The notes: generated by a model from the sequence alone, not told the origin. Shown: positions 24,930-33,599, counted from the stretch's first letter. The stretch is DNA of 64,000 bases from DASXRA01 sp963737425 (GCA_963737425.1 CAVTSX010000010.1:372001-436000), one strand, 5' to 3'. Made by a program: numbers and translations.

Positions 24930-26247
24930 GCCTTCGGACCCACCGCGCCTGGCGGCCTACGACCTGCTGCGCGCGGTCGCCGACCACCACGCCTACGCCA
25001 ACCTGGTACTGCCGTCGATGATCGGCGAACGCGGCCTGTCCGCGCGCGATGCTGCGCTCGCCACCGAACTGGGGTACGGCACGCTGCGCGCGCAGGGCAC
25101 GCTCGACGAGATCATCTCCGCGTGCGTCAATCGCGATCTGTCCACTGTGGACGGTGCGGTGCTGGATCTGCTGCGTCTGGGCGCCTATCAGGCGCTGCGC
25201 ACGCGCATTCCGCCGCACGCCGCGGTGGCGACGACGGTCGACCTGGCCCGCATGACCGGCAACGGGCGCGCCGCCGGATTCGTCAACGCCGTGCTGCGCC
25301 GGATTGTCGCCGCGGACTGGAACGCATGGACCGATCGGCTCGCCCGCGACGCCTCCCCGCTGCGCCGGCTGGCGCTGCGTACGGCGCACCCGGAATGGAT
25401 CGCGCAGGCGTTCGCCGACGCGCTGGGCGGCGATCTGGCCGAGACCGCGGCGGCCCTCGCGGCCGACGACGCGCGGCCGCAGACGCATCTCGTCGCCTGG
25501 CCGGGCCTGATCGATCGCGACTCGCTCGCCGCACTGTCCGGCGGCGACCCGGGGCCGTGGTCGCCCTTTGCGGTGCGCATGGCGGGCGGCGATCCGGGGG
25601 CCCTCGATGCGGTCCGGCGCGGCCGCGCCGCCGTCCAGGACGAGGGCAGCCAGCTGTGTGCGCTGGCTTTGGCCGACACCCCGATCGACGGGCGCGATGA
25701 GCGCTGGCTGGACCTGTGTGCGGGGCCGGGTGGCAAGACTGCGTTGCTCGCGGCGCTCGCCACGCAGCGTGGCGCGACCGTCACAGCGAACGAGTTGCAC
25801 CCGCACCGGGCAGAGCTCGTCCGTAAGGCGACGTCGCCGTGGCCGGTCGAGGTTCATGTGGGCGACGCCAGGACGTTCGCCCGGATCGACGGCGGCTACG
25901 ACCGCGTTCTCGTCGACGCGCCGTGCACCGGACTGGGCGCGCTGCGCCGCCGGCCGGAGGCGCGATGGCGCCGCACACCGGACGATCTCGCCGACCTGGC
26001 CGCGCTGCAGCGCGAGTTGCTGGATGCGGCGCTGCGTCTGACCCGCCCGGGCGGCGTGGTCGTGTACGCCACCTGCTCGCCGCACCTCGCCGAGACCACG
26101 CAGATCGTCGAGGAACGCGAACTTATCGACGCGCGCGCCGCGTTTCCCGGCGCCATGCAACTGGGCGACGGACCCGCCGTGCAGCTGTGGCCGCACCGGC
26201 ACGGAACCGACGCCATGTTCTGCGCGATTCTCCGAAACGGCCGGTAA
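24922..26247 (+). CDS. rsmB: 16S rRNA (cytosine-C5) methyltransferase RsmB
   Basis: About 441 residues if it starts at the TTG at 24922, which overlaps the fmt stop. I see no better ATG or GTG nearby, so the start is tentative. The N-terminal NusB-like domain is PPRLAAYDLLRAVADHHAYA onward. The methyltransferase domain has LDLCAGPGGKTALLAALA for SAM, DAPCTGLGALRRRPEARW with the release Cys, and VVYATCSPHLAETTQIVEE with the nucleophile Cys. It methylates C967 of 16S rRNA in E. coli numbering. Confidence 0.92.
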   Translation: MPKPSDPPRLAAYDLLRAVADHHAYANLVLPSMIGERGLSARDAALATELGYGTLRAQGTLDEIISACVNRDLSTVDGAVLDLLRLGAYQALRTRIPPHAAVATTVDLARMTGNGRAAGFVNAVLRRIVAADWNAWTDRLARDASPLRRLALRTAHPEWIAQAFADALGGDLAETAAALAADDARPQTHLVAWPGLIDRDSLAALSGGDPGPWSPFAVRMAGGDPGALDAVRRGRAAVQDEGSQLCALALADTPIDGRDERWLDLCAGPGGKTALLAALATQRGATVTANELHPHRAELVRKATSPWPVEVHVGDARTFARIDGGYDRVLVDAPCTGLGALRRRPEARWRRTPDDLADLAALQRELLDAALRLTRPGGVVVYATCSPHLAETTQIVEERELIDARAAFPGAMQLGDGPAVQLWPHRHGTDAMFCAILRNGR

Positions 26248-26278
26248 CCCGTCGCGGCCTGGCGGAAATCTCCTAGGT

Positions 26279-26848
26279 ATGGAACCCGAGCAGGCAGCCG
26301 CCAAGGCACGCTTCGAGCAGATCTTCGCGACTTACTACGGCGACATGGTGCGCTTCGCTACTCGCCGCGTAGGTGCCGACGCGGCCGGCGATGTCGTCTC
26401 CAGCACCTTCCTGAACGCGTGGCGCCGGCTGGCAGACGTGCCGGTCGGCAACGAGCGTCCGTGGCTGTATGCCACAGCCCGCAATGTGATCGCCAACGAG
26501 ATCCGCGGGCGCCAGCGCCGCATGCGCCTGGACGAGAAGGCCCGCGCCCACGTCGTGAACACAGTTGACGATCACGCCGGATGGGTCACCGATCAGGTGC
26601 GGGTGCGCGCCGTCCTCGACGCGCTGTCGGCGCAGGACCAGGAGGTACTGCGCCTCACCGAATGGGAGGGCCTCGGCATCGATGACGCTGCTGCCGCGCT
26701 CGGCTGCTCGCGAACCGCATTGAAGGTTCGCCTGCACCGCGCGAGGCGGCGGTTCGCCGTGCAGTTGGCCAAGTCTGACTCGGGATCCACCGACGCGAGC
26801 ACTGCCGTCGCGCCGGCGATCATCTGCGAAGGGAACGTGACCTCATGA
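26279..26848 (+). CDS. ECF-type RNA polymerase sigma factor
   Basis: 189 residues. Region 2 spans about 15-85 (FATYYGDMVRFATRRVGADA, then RPWLYATARNVIANEIRGRQ). Region 4 spans 116-160: VLDALSAQDQEVLRLTEWEG, then DDAAAALGCSRTALKVRLHR as the HTH. The last 25 residues are low-complexity. It overlaps the next gene by 4 bases, and that gene encodes a one-helix membrane protein, a typical place for an anti-sigma factor. Its own -35/-10 was not identified. Confidence 0.9.
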   Translation: MEPEQAAAKARFEQIFATYYGDMVRFATRRVGADAAGDVVSSTFLNAWRRLADVPVGNERPWLYATARNVIANEIRGRQRRMRLDEKARAHVVNTVDDHAGWVTDQVRVRAVLDALSAQDQEVLRLTEWEGLGIDDAAAALGCSRTALKVRLHRARRRFAVQLAKSDSGSTDASTAVAPAIICEGNVTS

Positions 26849-27588
26849 TCTCGAACGTCGATACTGCCCGTGCGCGCTTGCGCGCATCCGATCCGGCCGC
26901 GGCGCAAGTCCTGCCTGATCCGCGAGCCGCTGTTGCCCGGGCGATGCTGGAGCAGATCCTCGACTCTGCCGAGCCCGCCGCGACGCGGCGCCGGGCGCCT
27001 CGTCGCCGCGTGCTGATCGGCGGGGCTGTCGCGGCTGCGGCAGCCGCGGCGGCCGTCGTCGGCGTCGTGTCCACGCCGTGGTCACATGGGCATCCCGCGA
27101 CCTCGGCGTACGCGGTCGACCGGCACGCCGACGGCACGGTGAGAGTGTCGGTCCACTGGGACGAGTTGCGTGATCCTGCGGCGCTCAACGCCGAATTGCA
27201 GCGACTTGGCGCGCGCACCGTCGTGATACAGCGGTCAGCGCCCGGCGGATGCACCACGTCCTTCGCGATCGACCCTGCGCATTCGGGGATCGAAAACGGC
27301 CCCCCGGACCTTCGCGACCCGGCCGCACGCAAGGCGTACTTCGAGAGACTTTCGCCCTGGGTCGATCCCGAGTCGAGCTCGGCTGACGGCACCGTGTTCA
27401 CGGTCCGTCCGGACAAGATTCCCGCCGGCGACACATTGCTCGCGCCCTACGAGTTCGTTCCGGACTCCTCGGGGCCGCACCGCGATGGAGCACTCGGGCT
27501 CAGCTGGCTGCTGGTTCCCGTCGTGCCGCAGTGCGTGCCGGCCAACGGCGATTCCGTGCTGACGCCGACCGGGGTGAGGGTTCGCTGA
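26845..27588 (+). CDS. Single-pass membrane protein, possible anti-sigma factor
   Basis: 247 residues. About 50 cytoplasmic residues with a charged segment (ATRRRAPRRR) are followed by one Ala/Val-rich helix (LIGGAVAAAAAAAAVVGVV, about 54-72) and an extracytoplasmic domain of about 170 residues. The domain has two Cys (GGCTTSF and VPQCVPA) that could form a disulfide. Topology and coupling to the ECF sigma gene suggest an anti-sigma or signal partner. However, I see no zinc-binding HxxxCxxC motif, so the role is unproven. A strong hairpin follows 25 bases after the stop. Confidence 0.6.
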   Translation: MISNVDTARARLRASDPAAAQVLPDPRAAVARAMLEQILDSAEPAATRRRAPRRRVLIGGAVAAAAAAAAVVGVVSTPWSHGHPATSAYAVDRHADGTVRVSVHWDELRDPAALNAELQRLGARTVVIQRSAPGGCTTSFAIDPAHSGIENGPPDLRDPAARKAYFERLSPWVDPESSSADGTVFTVRPDKIPAGDTLLAPYEFVPDSSGPHRDGALGLSWLLVPVVPQCVPANGDSVLTPTGVRVR

Positions 27589-27613
27589 TCTGCCGCCGCC
27601 ACCCGTCGTCATG

Positions 27614-27660
27614 AACGGCGCCACCTCCGGGCAAGATGTTCGCCCGGAGGTGGCGCCGTT
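27614..27660. promoter_or_regulatory. 19-bp hairpin enclosing the ribosome site of the exchanger gene
   Basis: AACGGCGCCACCTCCGGGC (27614-27632) pairs perfectly with 27642-27660 across a 9-base loop. The right arm ends one base before the ATG at 27661 and contains CGGAGG, the only good ribosome site for that gene. It could terminate transcription after the sigma operon, though it lacks a T-run, or hide the ribosome site in read-through mRNA. Confidence 0.8.
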
Positions 27661-28734
27661 ATGCCGCAAACCGCTACGGGCGGTCTCAAGCCGAGAGATG
27701 TTCGGCTCGTCGCGATGTGTGTCGTGGCGGGCGGAGCCGCCGGCGTGCTGCGCTACGCCGGCGGCGGTGACATCGCGCCGTTCGTGGTCAGCGCGATCGC
27801 ATTGGCCTTGCTGGCGAGCCTGGTCGGGCGCAGCGTCGAGGCGTTGGGCGATCGCCTTGGCGCCGGCGCGACGGGTGTCGTACAGAGCGCGCTCGGCAAC
27901 CTGCCTGAGTTGTTCGTCACGCTGTTCGCGCTGCACGCCGGGCTCTACGACGTCGTCCGGGCCGCGATCGTCGGCTCGATCCTGGCGAACGTCCTGCTCG
28001 TGCTCGGCCTGGCGTTCCTCGTCGGCGGGTTGCGCCACGGCACCCAGCGGTTCGGCACGGACGCCGCGCGCAGCATCAGCCTGCTGCTCGTCCTGGCCGT
28101 GGCGGCGCTGCTCGTGCCGTCGCTCACGGCCAACCTGCACACTGCCGCCGCGGGTCACGAGCGGGTGCTCTCGATCATCGTCTCGGTCGTGCTGCTGGCG
28201 CTGTTCGCCCTGTCGCTTCCGGCATCGATCCGGCGCAGCAGCCACGAACCGGACGAGGCCGAGGTGAACGCCGCCGAGTGGTCACTGCCGCTCGCGATCG
28301 GCATGCTCGCGGGGGCCGGGGTGGCCGCCGCCCTCGTGTCCGACTGGTTCGTCGATGGCCTCGAACCGGCGATCGACAGCCTCGGCATCAGCCAGGCCTT
28401 CGCCGGGTTGGTCATCGTCGCCATCGCGGGCAACGCCGTCGAGAACGTCGTGGGTATCCAGTTGGCCGCGAGAAACCGCGCCGACTACGCGCTGTCGGTC
28501 ATCCTGCAGAGCCCGCTGCAGATCGCCCTGGTGCTGGCGCCCGTCGTCGTGCTGGCGGCGCCCCTGGTCGGCGCGACGTTCACCCTCGTGCTCTCGCCGC
28601 TGCTGATCGCGGTTCTCGCCATCGCCGTACTGGTGACGGTGATCGTCGTGCTCGACGGCGAGTCCAACTGGTTGGAGGGCGCGACCCTGGTGGCGCTGTA
28701 TGCGATCATCGCCGCCGCGTTCTGGTGGGGTTGA
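27661..28734 (+). CDS. CaCA-family calcium/cation:proton antiporter (ChaA/Cax-like)
   Basis: 357 residues with about 11 hydrophobic segments in two inverted halves. The alpha repeats carry the ion-binding acidic residues: SALGNLPELFVTLFAL near 78-93 and VAIAGNAVENVVGIQLAA near 257-274. These equal the GNxxE motifs of Cax exchangers, though the first has LP where NA is more usual. It probably exports Ca2+ or Na+ for protons across the membrane. A later ATG at 27715 would lie outside the hairpin but has only a weak ribosome site. Confidence 0.85.
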   Translation: MPQTATGGLKPRDVRLVAMCVVAGGAAGVLRYAGGGDIAPFVVSAIALALLASLVGRSVEALGDRLGAGATGVVQSALGNLPELFVTLFALHAGLYDVVRAAIVGSILANVLLVLGLAFLVGGLRHGTQRFGTDAARSISLLLVLAVAALLVPSLTANLHTAAAGHERVLSIIVSVVLLALFALSLPASIRRSSHEPDEAEVNAAEWSLPLAIGMLAGAGVAAALVSDWFVDGLEPAIDSLGISQAFAGLVIVAIAGNAVENVVGIQLAARNRADYALSVILQSPLQIALVLAPVVVLAAPLVGATFTLVLSPLLIAVLAIAVLVTVIVVLDGESNWLEGATLVALYAIIAAAFWWG

Positions 28735-28765
28735 CGTGGCCGACCAAGCCGTACCTGCGCGCCAC

Positions 28766-28771
28766 TAGACT
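28766..28771 (+). promoter_or_regulatory. Putative -10 box (TAGACT) for rpe and the rib operon
   Basis: TAGACT ends 6 bases before the GTG at 28778, placing transcription start on the start codon. The operon downstream runs rpe-ribD-ribE-ribBA-ribH with overlaps or short gaps. No FMN riboswitch is present. Confidence 0.55.
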
Positions 28772-28777
28772 CCGGGC

Positions 28778-29485
28778 GTGGTCTCACACGGTGCTCCGGA
28801 GCCGATGATCGCGCCGAGCATTCTCGCTGCCGACTTCGCACACCTCGCCGACGAGGCCGATGCCGTCGCCGGAGCGGACTGGCTGCACGTCGACGTCATG
28901 GATGCGCACTTCGTGCCGAATCTGACCATCGGCCTGCCCGTCGTCACGAGCCTGAAGAAGGCCACCGACCTGCCGCTGGACTGCCATCTGATGATCGACG
29001 ACCCGGACCGGTGGGCGCCGGACTACGCGCAGGCGGGCGCGGCCAACGTCACCTTCCACGTCGAGGCGGCGCCCGACCCGGTGCAGACCGCCCGAACCAT
29101 CCGGGCCGCGGGCTCCATGGCGGGCCTCGCGCTCGACCGCGACACCTCGCTCGAGGGCTACCTCGACCTGCTCGTCGAGTTCGACACGTTGCTGATCATG
29201 ACGATCAAGGCCGGATTCGGCGGGCAGGACTTCATCCCCGAGCTGCTCGACAAAGTGCGCCTCGCCCGCCACCACATCCAGAGCGGGCACCTGCGCCTCT
29301 ACCTCGAGGTCGACGGCGGCATCGACGCCGACACCATCGAGGCCGCGGCCGAAGCCGGCGCTGACGTGTTCGTCGCCGGTACGGCCGTGTACGGCGCGGA
29401 CGACCCGGGCAAGGCCGTCGAGGCACTGCGCACCAGGGCCAGGACGGCGATGGGCCGGCAGGGAGGCGGCGGTGCGGGTAACTGA
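28778..29485 (+). CDS. rpe: Ribulose-phosphate 3-epimerase
   Basis: 235 residues. The GTG at 28778 is supported by the -10 box just before it; an ATG nine codons later, right at IAPSILAADFAHLADEAD, is the alternative. TIM-barrel landmarks are HVDVMDAHFVPNLTIG (metal ligands), LDCHLMIDDPDRW, MTIKAGFGGQDFIPELLDKV and LEVDGGIDADTIEAAAEAGA. It interconverts ribulose 5-phosphate and xylulose 5-phosphate. Ribulose 5-phosphate is also a RibBA substrate, which gives the operon a shared precursor. Confidence 0.95.
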   Translation: MVSHGAPEPMIAPSILAADFAHLADEADAVAGADWLHVDVMDAHFVPNLTIGLPVVTSLKKATDLPLDCHLMIDDPDRWAPDYAQAGAANVTFHVEAAPDPVQTARTIRAAGSMAGLALDRDTSLEGYLDLLVEFDTLLIMTIKAGFGGQDFIPELLDKVRLARHHIQSGHLRLYLEVDGGIDADTIEAAAEAGADVFVAGTAVYGADDPGKAVEALRTRARTAMGRQGGGGAGN

Positions 29486-30509
29486 CGCCGAGCAGGCGGC
29501 GATGCAGCGCGCGCTGGCTCTGGGCGAGACGGCGCGCGGGCGTACCAGTCCGAACCCGGCCGTCGGCGCCGTCATTCTCGACAGCACCGGTGAGTGCGTC
29601 GGCGAAGGGGCCACCCAGTTGCAGGGGCGTCCGCACGCCGAGGTCGAGGCGCTGCGCGAGGCGGGCGAACGTGCCCGCGGCGGCACCGCCGTTGTCACCT
29701 TGGAACCGTGCGCCCATTTCGGGCAGACCGGGCCGTGCGCCGACGCGTTGATCGCGGCGGGCGTCGCCCGGGTGGTGTACGCCGTCGACGATCCCAACCC
29801 CACGGCAGCAGGCGGTGCCGACCGGCTGCGCGAGGCCGGCGTCGAAGTCGTGGCCGGGCTCGACCAGGCTGAGGCGGCGAACGGCGCGCTGCGCCCGTGG
29901 TTGCACGCGTTGCGTACCGGCCGCCCGTTCGTCACCTGGAAGCTCGCGACGACACTCGATGGCCGGGTTGCCGCCGCCGACCAGAGCGCGCGCTGGATCT
30001 CCTCGGCGCCATCGCGGGCCGACTCGCACGCGTTCCGCGCGATCGTCGACGCGATCGTGGTGGGCAGCGGCACGGTGCTCGCCGACGACTCGCATCTGAC
30101 CGTGCGCGGCGCCGACGACGAACTCGCCGAGCATCAGCCGTTACGGGTGGTGCTCGACCGCCGCCACCGCGTGCCGCAGAACGCCCGGGTGCTCGACACC
30201 GCTGCCGAAACCCTGTTGCTCGACACCGCCGCGCCGCGCTTCGCGCTCAAGGCGCTGCACGACCGGGGCGTGCGTCACGTGCTGCTCGAAGGGGGCCCGA
30301 CCCTTGCCGGGGCCTTCATCGAGGCGCGCTGCGTCGACGAGGTGATCGCATATGTCGCGCCGCGCCTACTGGGTACCGGTCCATCCGCATTGGGGCATGC
30401 GGGAATAGGAACCATCGCCGATGCAGTCACACTGGAGGTAGACACGGTGAGCCGACTCGGCAGCGACGTGAAGATCGTCGCGCGGCCCGTGTGGTCGCAA
30501 GGGGGATAG
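29472..30509 (+). CDS. ribD: Bifunctional diaminohydroxyphosphoribosylaminopyrimidine deaminase/reductase
   Basis: 345 residues, GTG start inside the rpe end (14-base overlap). The deaminase domain (1-145) has the zinc motifs GRPHAEVEAL and TLEPCAHFGQTGPCADALI. The reductase domain follows: PFVTWKLATTLDGRVAAADQ, VGSGTVLADD and LLEGGPTLAGAFIEARCVDE. It performs the second and third steps of riboflavin synthesis. The gap to ribE is 5 bases. Confidence 0.95.
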   Translation: MRVTDAEQAAMQRALALGETARGRTSPNPAVGAVILDSTGECVGEGATQLQGRPHAEVEALREAGERARGGTAVVTLEPCAHFGQTGPCADALIAAGVARVVYAVDDPNPTAAGGADRLREAGVEVVAGLDQAEAANGALRPWLHALRTGRPFVTWKLATTLDGRVAAADQSARWISSAPSRADSHAFRAIVDAIVVGSGTVLADDSHLTVRGADDELAEHQPLRVVLDRRHRVPQNARVLDTAAETLLLDTAAPRFALKALHDRGVRHVLLEGGPTLAGAFIEARCVDEVIAYVAPRLLGTGPSALGHAGIGTIADAVTLEVDTVSRLGSDVKIVARPVWSQGG

Positions 30510-30514
30510 CAGCG

Positions 30515-31108
30515 ATGTTCACCGGGATCGTCGAGGAGCTCGGCGAGGTCGTGGCGCTTGAGTCGAGCGGCGATTCCGCAGTTCTTGTCGTGAATGCGCC
30601 CACGGTGGCCGACGATGCGCGCCACGGTGCCTCGATAGCCGTCAACGGCGTGTGCCTCACCGTAGTCGGGTCGGCCGGGCGCGAGCTGTCCTTCGACGTC
30701 ATGGCCGAGACGCTCAAGAGGTCGGTTATCGGCTCGTTGCACCCGCGCGACAAGGTGAATCTCGAGCGGGCGGTACGCGCTGACGGGCGCCTGGACGGCC
30801 ATATCGTCCAGGGTCACGTCGACGGGTCGGGCGTTGTCATCACGCGCACCCCGGGCGACGCCTGGGAGGCCGTGCGTTTCGGCCTGCCGGGCGAGCTGTC
30901 GCGCTACGTGGCGGTCAAGGGCTCGATCGCCGTCGACGGCGTCTCGCTCACCGTCACCGACGTCGGCGATGACTGGTTCGAGGTCGGCCTGATCCCCGAG
31001 ACCTTGCGCGCCACCACCTTGGGCACCAAGCCGCCCGGCGCTGCGGTGAATCTCGAGGTGGACGTGCTCGCGAAGTACGTCGCGCGGCTGGTGGGAGCGC
31101 GGCTATGA
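30515..31108 (+). CDS. ribE: Riboflavin synthase alpha chain
   Basis: 197 residues from the ATG of MFTGIVEELGEV; an open frame upstream is inside ribD. Two lumazine-binding barrels are visible: NGVCLTVV in the first and VDGVSLTVTDVGDDWFEVGL in the second, with HIVQGHVDGSG between. It dismutates two lumazines to riboflavin. It overlaps ribBA by ATGA. Confidence 0.95.
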   Translation: MFTGIVEELGEVVALESSGDSAVLVVNAPTVADDARHGASIAVNGVCLTVVGSAGRELSFDVMAETLKRSVIGSLHPRDKVNLERAVRADGRLDGHIVQGHVDGSGVVITRTPGDAWEAVRFGLPGELSRYVAVKGSIAVDGVSLTVTDVGDDWFEVGLIPETLRATTLGTKPPGAAVNLEVDVLAKYVARLVGARL

Positions 31109-32334
31109 GTGTGCGACTCGACAGCATCGAGCGGGCGATCGCCGATATCAAGTGCGGCAAGGCGGTCGTGGTCATCGACGACGAAGACCGCGAGAACGAA
31201 GGCGATCTGATCTTCGCGGCCGAGCTTGTCACCCCCGAGCTCGTGTCGTTCATGGTGCGCTACACCTCCGGCTACATCTGCGTCCCGATCACCGAAGGTG
31301 AGGCCGACCGGCTCGACCTGCCGCCGATGTTCCGTGTCAACCAGGACCGTCGCGGCACCGCCTACACGGTCACCGTCGACGCCCGGGAAGGCGTATCCAC
31401 CGGCATCTCCGCGGCCGACCGCGCGCGAACGATCCGGCTGCTCGCCGATCCCGCCGCGACGGCGGCCGACTTCTCCCGTCCCGGCCACGTGGTGCCGTTG
31501 CGGGCCAAGGACGGCGGGGTCCTGCGCCGGCCCGGTCACACCGAGGCGGCAGTCGACCTGGCGGTGCTCGCCGGACTGCAGCCGGCGGGCGTCCTGTGCG
31601 AGATCGTCAGCGAGAAGGATCCTTCGGGCATGGCGCGCTCGGACGAGTTGCGGGTCTTCGCCGACGAGCACGACCTCGCGTTGATCTCCATCGCCGACCT
31701 GATCGCCTACCGGCGCCGCTTCGACAAGCTCGTCGAACGGGTCGCATCCGCGCGCGTCCCGTTGCGCTACGGCGAGTTCACCGCGGTCGGTTACAGCAGC
31801 TCCTACGACGACCGCGAGCACGTCGCGTTCGTCTTCGGCGAGATCGGCGACGGCGAGGAAGTGCTGGTGCGGGTGCACTCTGAGTGCCTGACCGGTGACG
31901 TGTTCGGCTCGCTGCGCTGCGACTGCGGGCCGCAGCTTGACGCGGCGCTCGCCGCCGTGGCACGTGAGGGGCGTGGCGTCGTGCTCTACGTCCGCGGGCA
32001 CGAGGGCCGCGGCATCGGCCTGCTGCACAAGCTGCAGGCCTACCAACTGCAGGATGCAGGCGTCGACACCCTCGACGCCAACCTCGAACTCGGCCTGCCG
32101 GCCGACGCTCGCGACTACGGGACGGGCGCGCAGATCCTGGTCGATCTCGGCATCCACACTATGCGCCTGCTCAGCAACAACCCGGCCAAGCGGGCGGGCC
32201 TGGAAGGCTATGGCCTGCGCGTCGTCGGGCGAGTGCCACTGCCCACCCACGCCAACCCGGAGAACCTGCGTTACCTGCAGACCAAACGCGACCGTATGGG
32301 CCACGAGCTCGAACTCGAGGAGTCCGGTTCATGA
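31105..32334 (+). CDS. ribBA: Bifunctional 3,4-dihydroxy-2-butanone-4-phosphate synthase/GTP cyclohydrolase II
   Basis: 409 residues. The RibB domain (1-200) has VVIDDEDRENEGDLIFAAE and RPGHTEAAVDLAVLAGLQP. The RibA domain has the zinc cluster in HSECLTGDVFGSLRCDCGPQ and YVRGHEGRGIGLLHKLQAY. The end, RLLSNNPAKRAGLEGYGL and LPTHANPENLRYLQTKRDRM, matches the family. It makes both precursors of riboflavin, from ribulose 5-phosphate and GTP. Confidence 0.96.
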   Translation: MSVRLDSIERAIADIKCGKAVVVIDDEDRENEGDLIFAAELVTPELVSFMVRYTSGYICVPITEGEADRLDLPPMFRVNQDRRGTAYTVTVDAREGVSTGISAADRARTIRLLADPAATAADFSRPGHVVPLRAKDGGVLRRPGHTEAAVDLAVLAGLQPAGVLCEIVSEKDPSGMARSDELRVFADEHDLALISIADLIAYRRRFDKLVERVASARVPLRYGEFTAVGYSSSYDDREHVAFVFGEIGDGEEVLVRVHSECLTGDVFGSLRCDCGPQLDAALAAVAREGRGVVLYVRGHEGRGIGLLHKLQAYQLQDAGVDTLDANLELGLPADARDYGTGAQILVDLGIHTMRLLSNNPAKRAGLEGYGLRVVGRVPLPTHANPENLRYLQTKRDRMGHELELEESGS

Positions 32335-32362
32335 TCATCAGCACGGATCGTCGGGTGGCCGG

Positions 32363-32860
32363 ATGAGCGGGCAGGGAGCGCCGCAGCTGACCGCCGTCGA
32401 GGGCGCCGCAGATCTTCGCATCGCGCTCATCGCGGCACGATGGCACGACACGGTCATGAACGGCCTCATCGACGGGGCACGCCGGGCGCTTTCCGATTCC
32501 GCTGTCCGCTCGATCACCGAGGTTCGGGTGCCCGGCACGTTCGAGTTGCCGGTCGCGGCGGCGCGGCTGGCCAGCTCCGGCGTCGACGCGATCGTGGCGC
32601 TCGGCGTGGTCATCCGCGGTGGCACGCCGCACTTCGACTACGTCTGCTCGGCGGCGACGATGGGGCTGACCGACGTGTCAACGCGCTACGGCATCCCCGT
32701 CGGATTCGGCGTGCTGACCTGCGACACCGACGAGCAGGCGCTCGATCGCGCGGGACTGCCCGGCTCGAAGGAAGACAAGGGCTACGAGGCCACGGCGGCG
32801 GCGCTGAGCACCGCGGTCGAACTGCATCCCTTCGCCCGGTCGTCGCAACACCTGCGATGA
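32363..32860 (+). CDS. ribH: 6,7-dimethyl-8-ribityllumazine synthase
   Basis: 165 residues from the ATG at 32363, in MSGQGAPQLTAVEGAADLRI. Family motifs are IALIAARWHDTVMNGLIDGA, VPGTFELPVAAARLA, ALGVVIRGGTPHFDYVCSAA and GIPVGFGVLTCDTDEQALDR. It condenses the RibBA and RibD products and assembles into hollow icosahedral or pentameric shells. It is the last riboflavin gene here. Confidence 0.95.
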   Translation: MSGQGAPQLTAVEGAADLRIALIAARWHDTVMNGLIDGARRALSDSAVRSITEVRVPGTFELPVAAARLASSGVDAIVALGVVIRGGTPHFDYVCSAATMGLTDVSTRYGIPVGFGVLTCDTDEQALDRAGLPGSKEDKGYEATAAALSTAVELHPFARSSQHLR

Positions 32861-32873
32861 GATCGGACCGCCG

Positions 32874-33416
32874 GTGACGGCGTCCGGAATCGTGCTGGCG
32901 GCCGGTGCCGGTACCCGGCTCGGTCAGCCGAAGGCCGAGATCCGGCTCTGCGGCGAGCGACTCGTCGACCGCGCGGTACGGGTGCTGCGCAGCGGAGGAT
33001 GCACGGAGGTTCTCGCCGTCGTACGAGCGGGTGTCGAGGTCCTCGACGCACTCGTGGTGGTCAATCCCGCGCCGGAGCGGGGGATGGGTTCGTCGCTGCG
33101 GCTGGGCCTGGCGGCGGCGTCGGGCACCCGGGCAGTGCTCATGCTGGTCGACACGCCCGGCATCGGTGCGGACGCGGTTCGGCGCGTGCTCGGCGCCGCG
33201 GCGCCGGTGGCCATCGCGACCTATGCTGGCCGGCGGGGGCATCCAGTTGCCATCGACCGTCCACTGTGGACGGACGTGGCCCGGCTGGCGGTGGGCGATC
33301 AGGGCGCTCGGACCTTCCTGCGTGCCCATCCGGATCTGGTGACCGAGGTGGTGTGCGACGGCGACCCCGCCGACATCGACACCTTGCCGGACCTTGCCGC
33401 ATGGCGCCTGCGTTAG
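32874..33416 (+). CDS. MobA-like nucleotidyltransferase (Mo-cofactor cytidylyltransferase type)
   Basis: 180 residues, GTG start 13 bases after ribH. ASGIVLAAGAGTRLGQPKAE is the NTP-transferase P-loop with its Lys. MLVDTPGIGADAVRRVL holds the metal Asp where MocA/CoxX proteins read DMP. RRGHPVAIDRPLW and DQGARTFLRAHPDLVTEV are typical of the MocA/NicB group that attaches CMP to molybdopterin. It could mature the molybdenum hydroxylase encoded at 41857-45571, but it sits in the rib cluster, so that link is inference. Confidence 0.75.
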   Translation: MTASGIVLAAGAGTRLGQPKAEIRLCGERLVDRAVRVLRSGGCTEVLAVVRAGVEVLDALVVVNPAPERGMGSSLRLGLAAASGTRAVLMLVDTPGIGADAVRRVLGAAAPVAIATYAGRRGHPVAIDRPLWTDVARLAVGDQGARTFLRAHPDLVTEVVCDGDPADIDTLPDLAAWRLR

Positions 33417-33459
33417 CGCCGCTCCAACGATCGCCCGGCTGCGCAATGACGGGCAACGC

Positions 33460-33488
33460 CGAGATCGAGATCGCCCCGCTCGATCTCG
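33460..33488. terminator. Hairpin after the nucleotidyltransferase gene
   Basis: CGAGATCGAG (33460-33469) pairs perfectly with CTCGATCTCG (33479-33488) over a 9-base loop. It lies 43 bases past the stop in a 195-base gap with no gene. No T-run follows, so terminator function is uncertain. Confidence 0.45.
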
Positions 33489-33599
33489 CCTCGCTGGCGT
33501 GATGGATGTGTGGCGTGACGCGGTGCCGGTTGCCGGTCTCGGCGGACGGCATCGCCGCCGCTGGAGGCGCTGCTCGTCGCCGAAACCCGTCCTGGCTAC

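Noticed and set aside
27611..28267. Alternative frame starting at the ATG inside the 19-bp hairpin
   Set aside because: Its translation is Arg/Ser-rich without structure, whereas the frame from 27661 encodes a clear exchanger.
28735..28777. FMN riboswitch before the riboflavin operon
   Set aside because: The gap is 43 bases and holds a promoter box next to the start; no RFN element motifs are seen here or before ribD.
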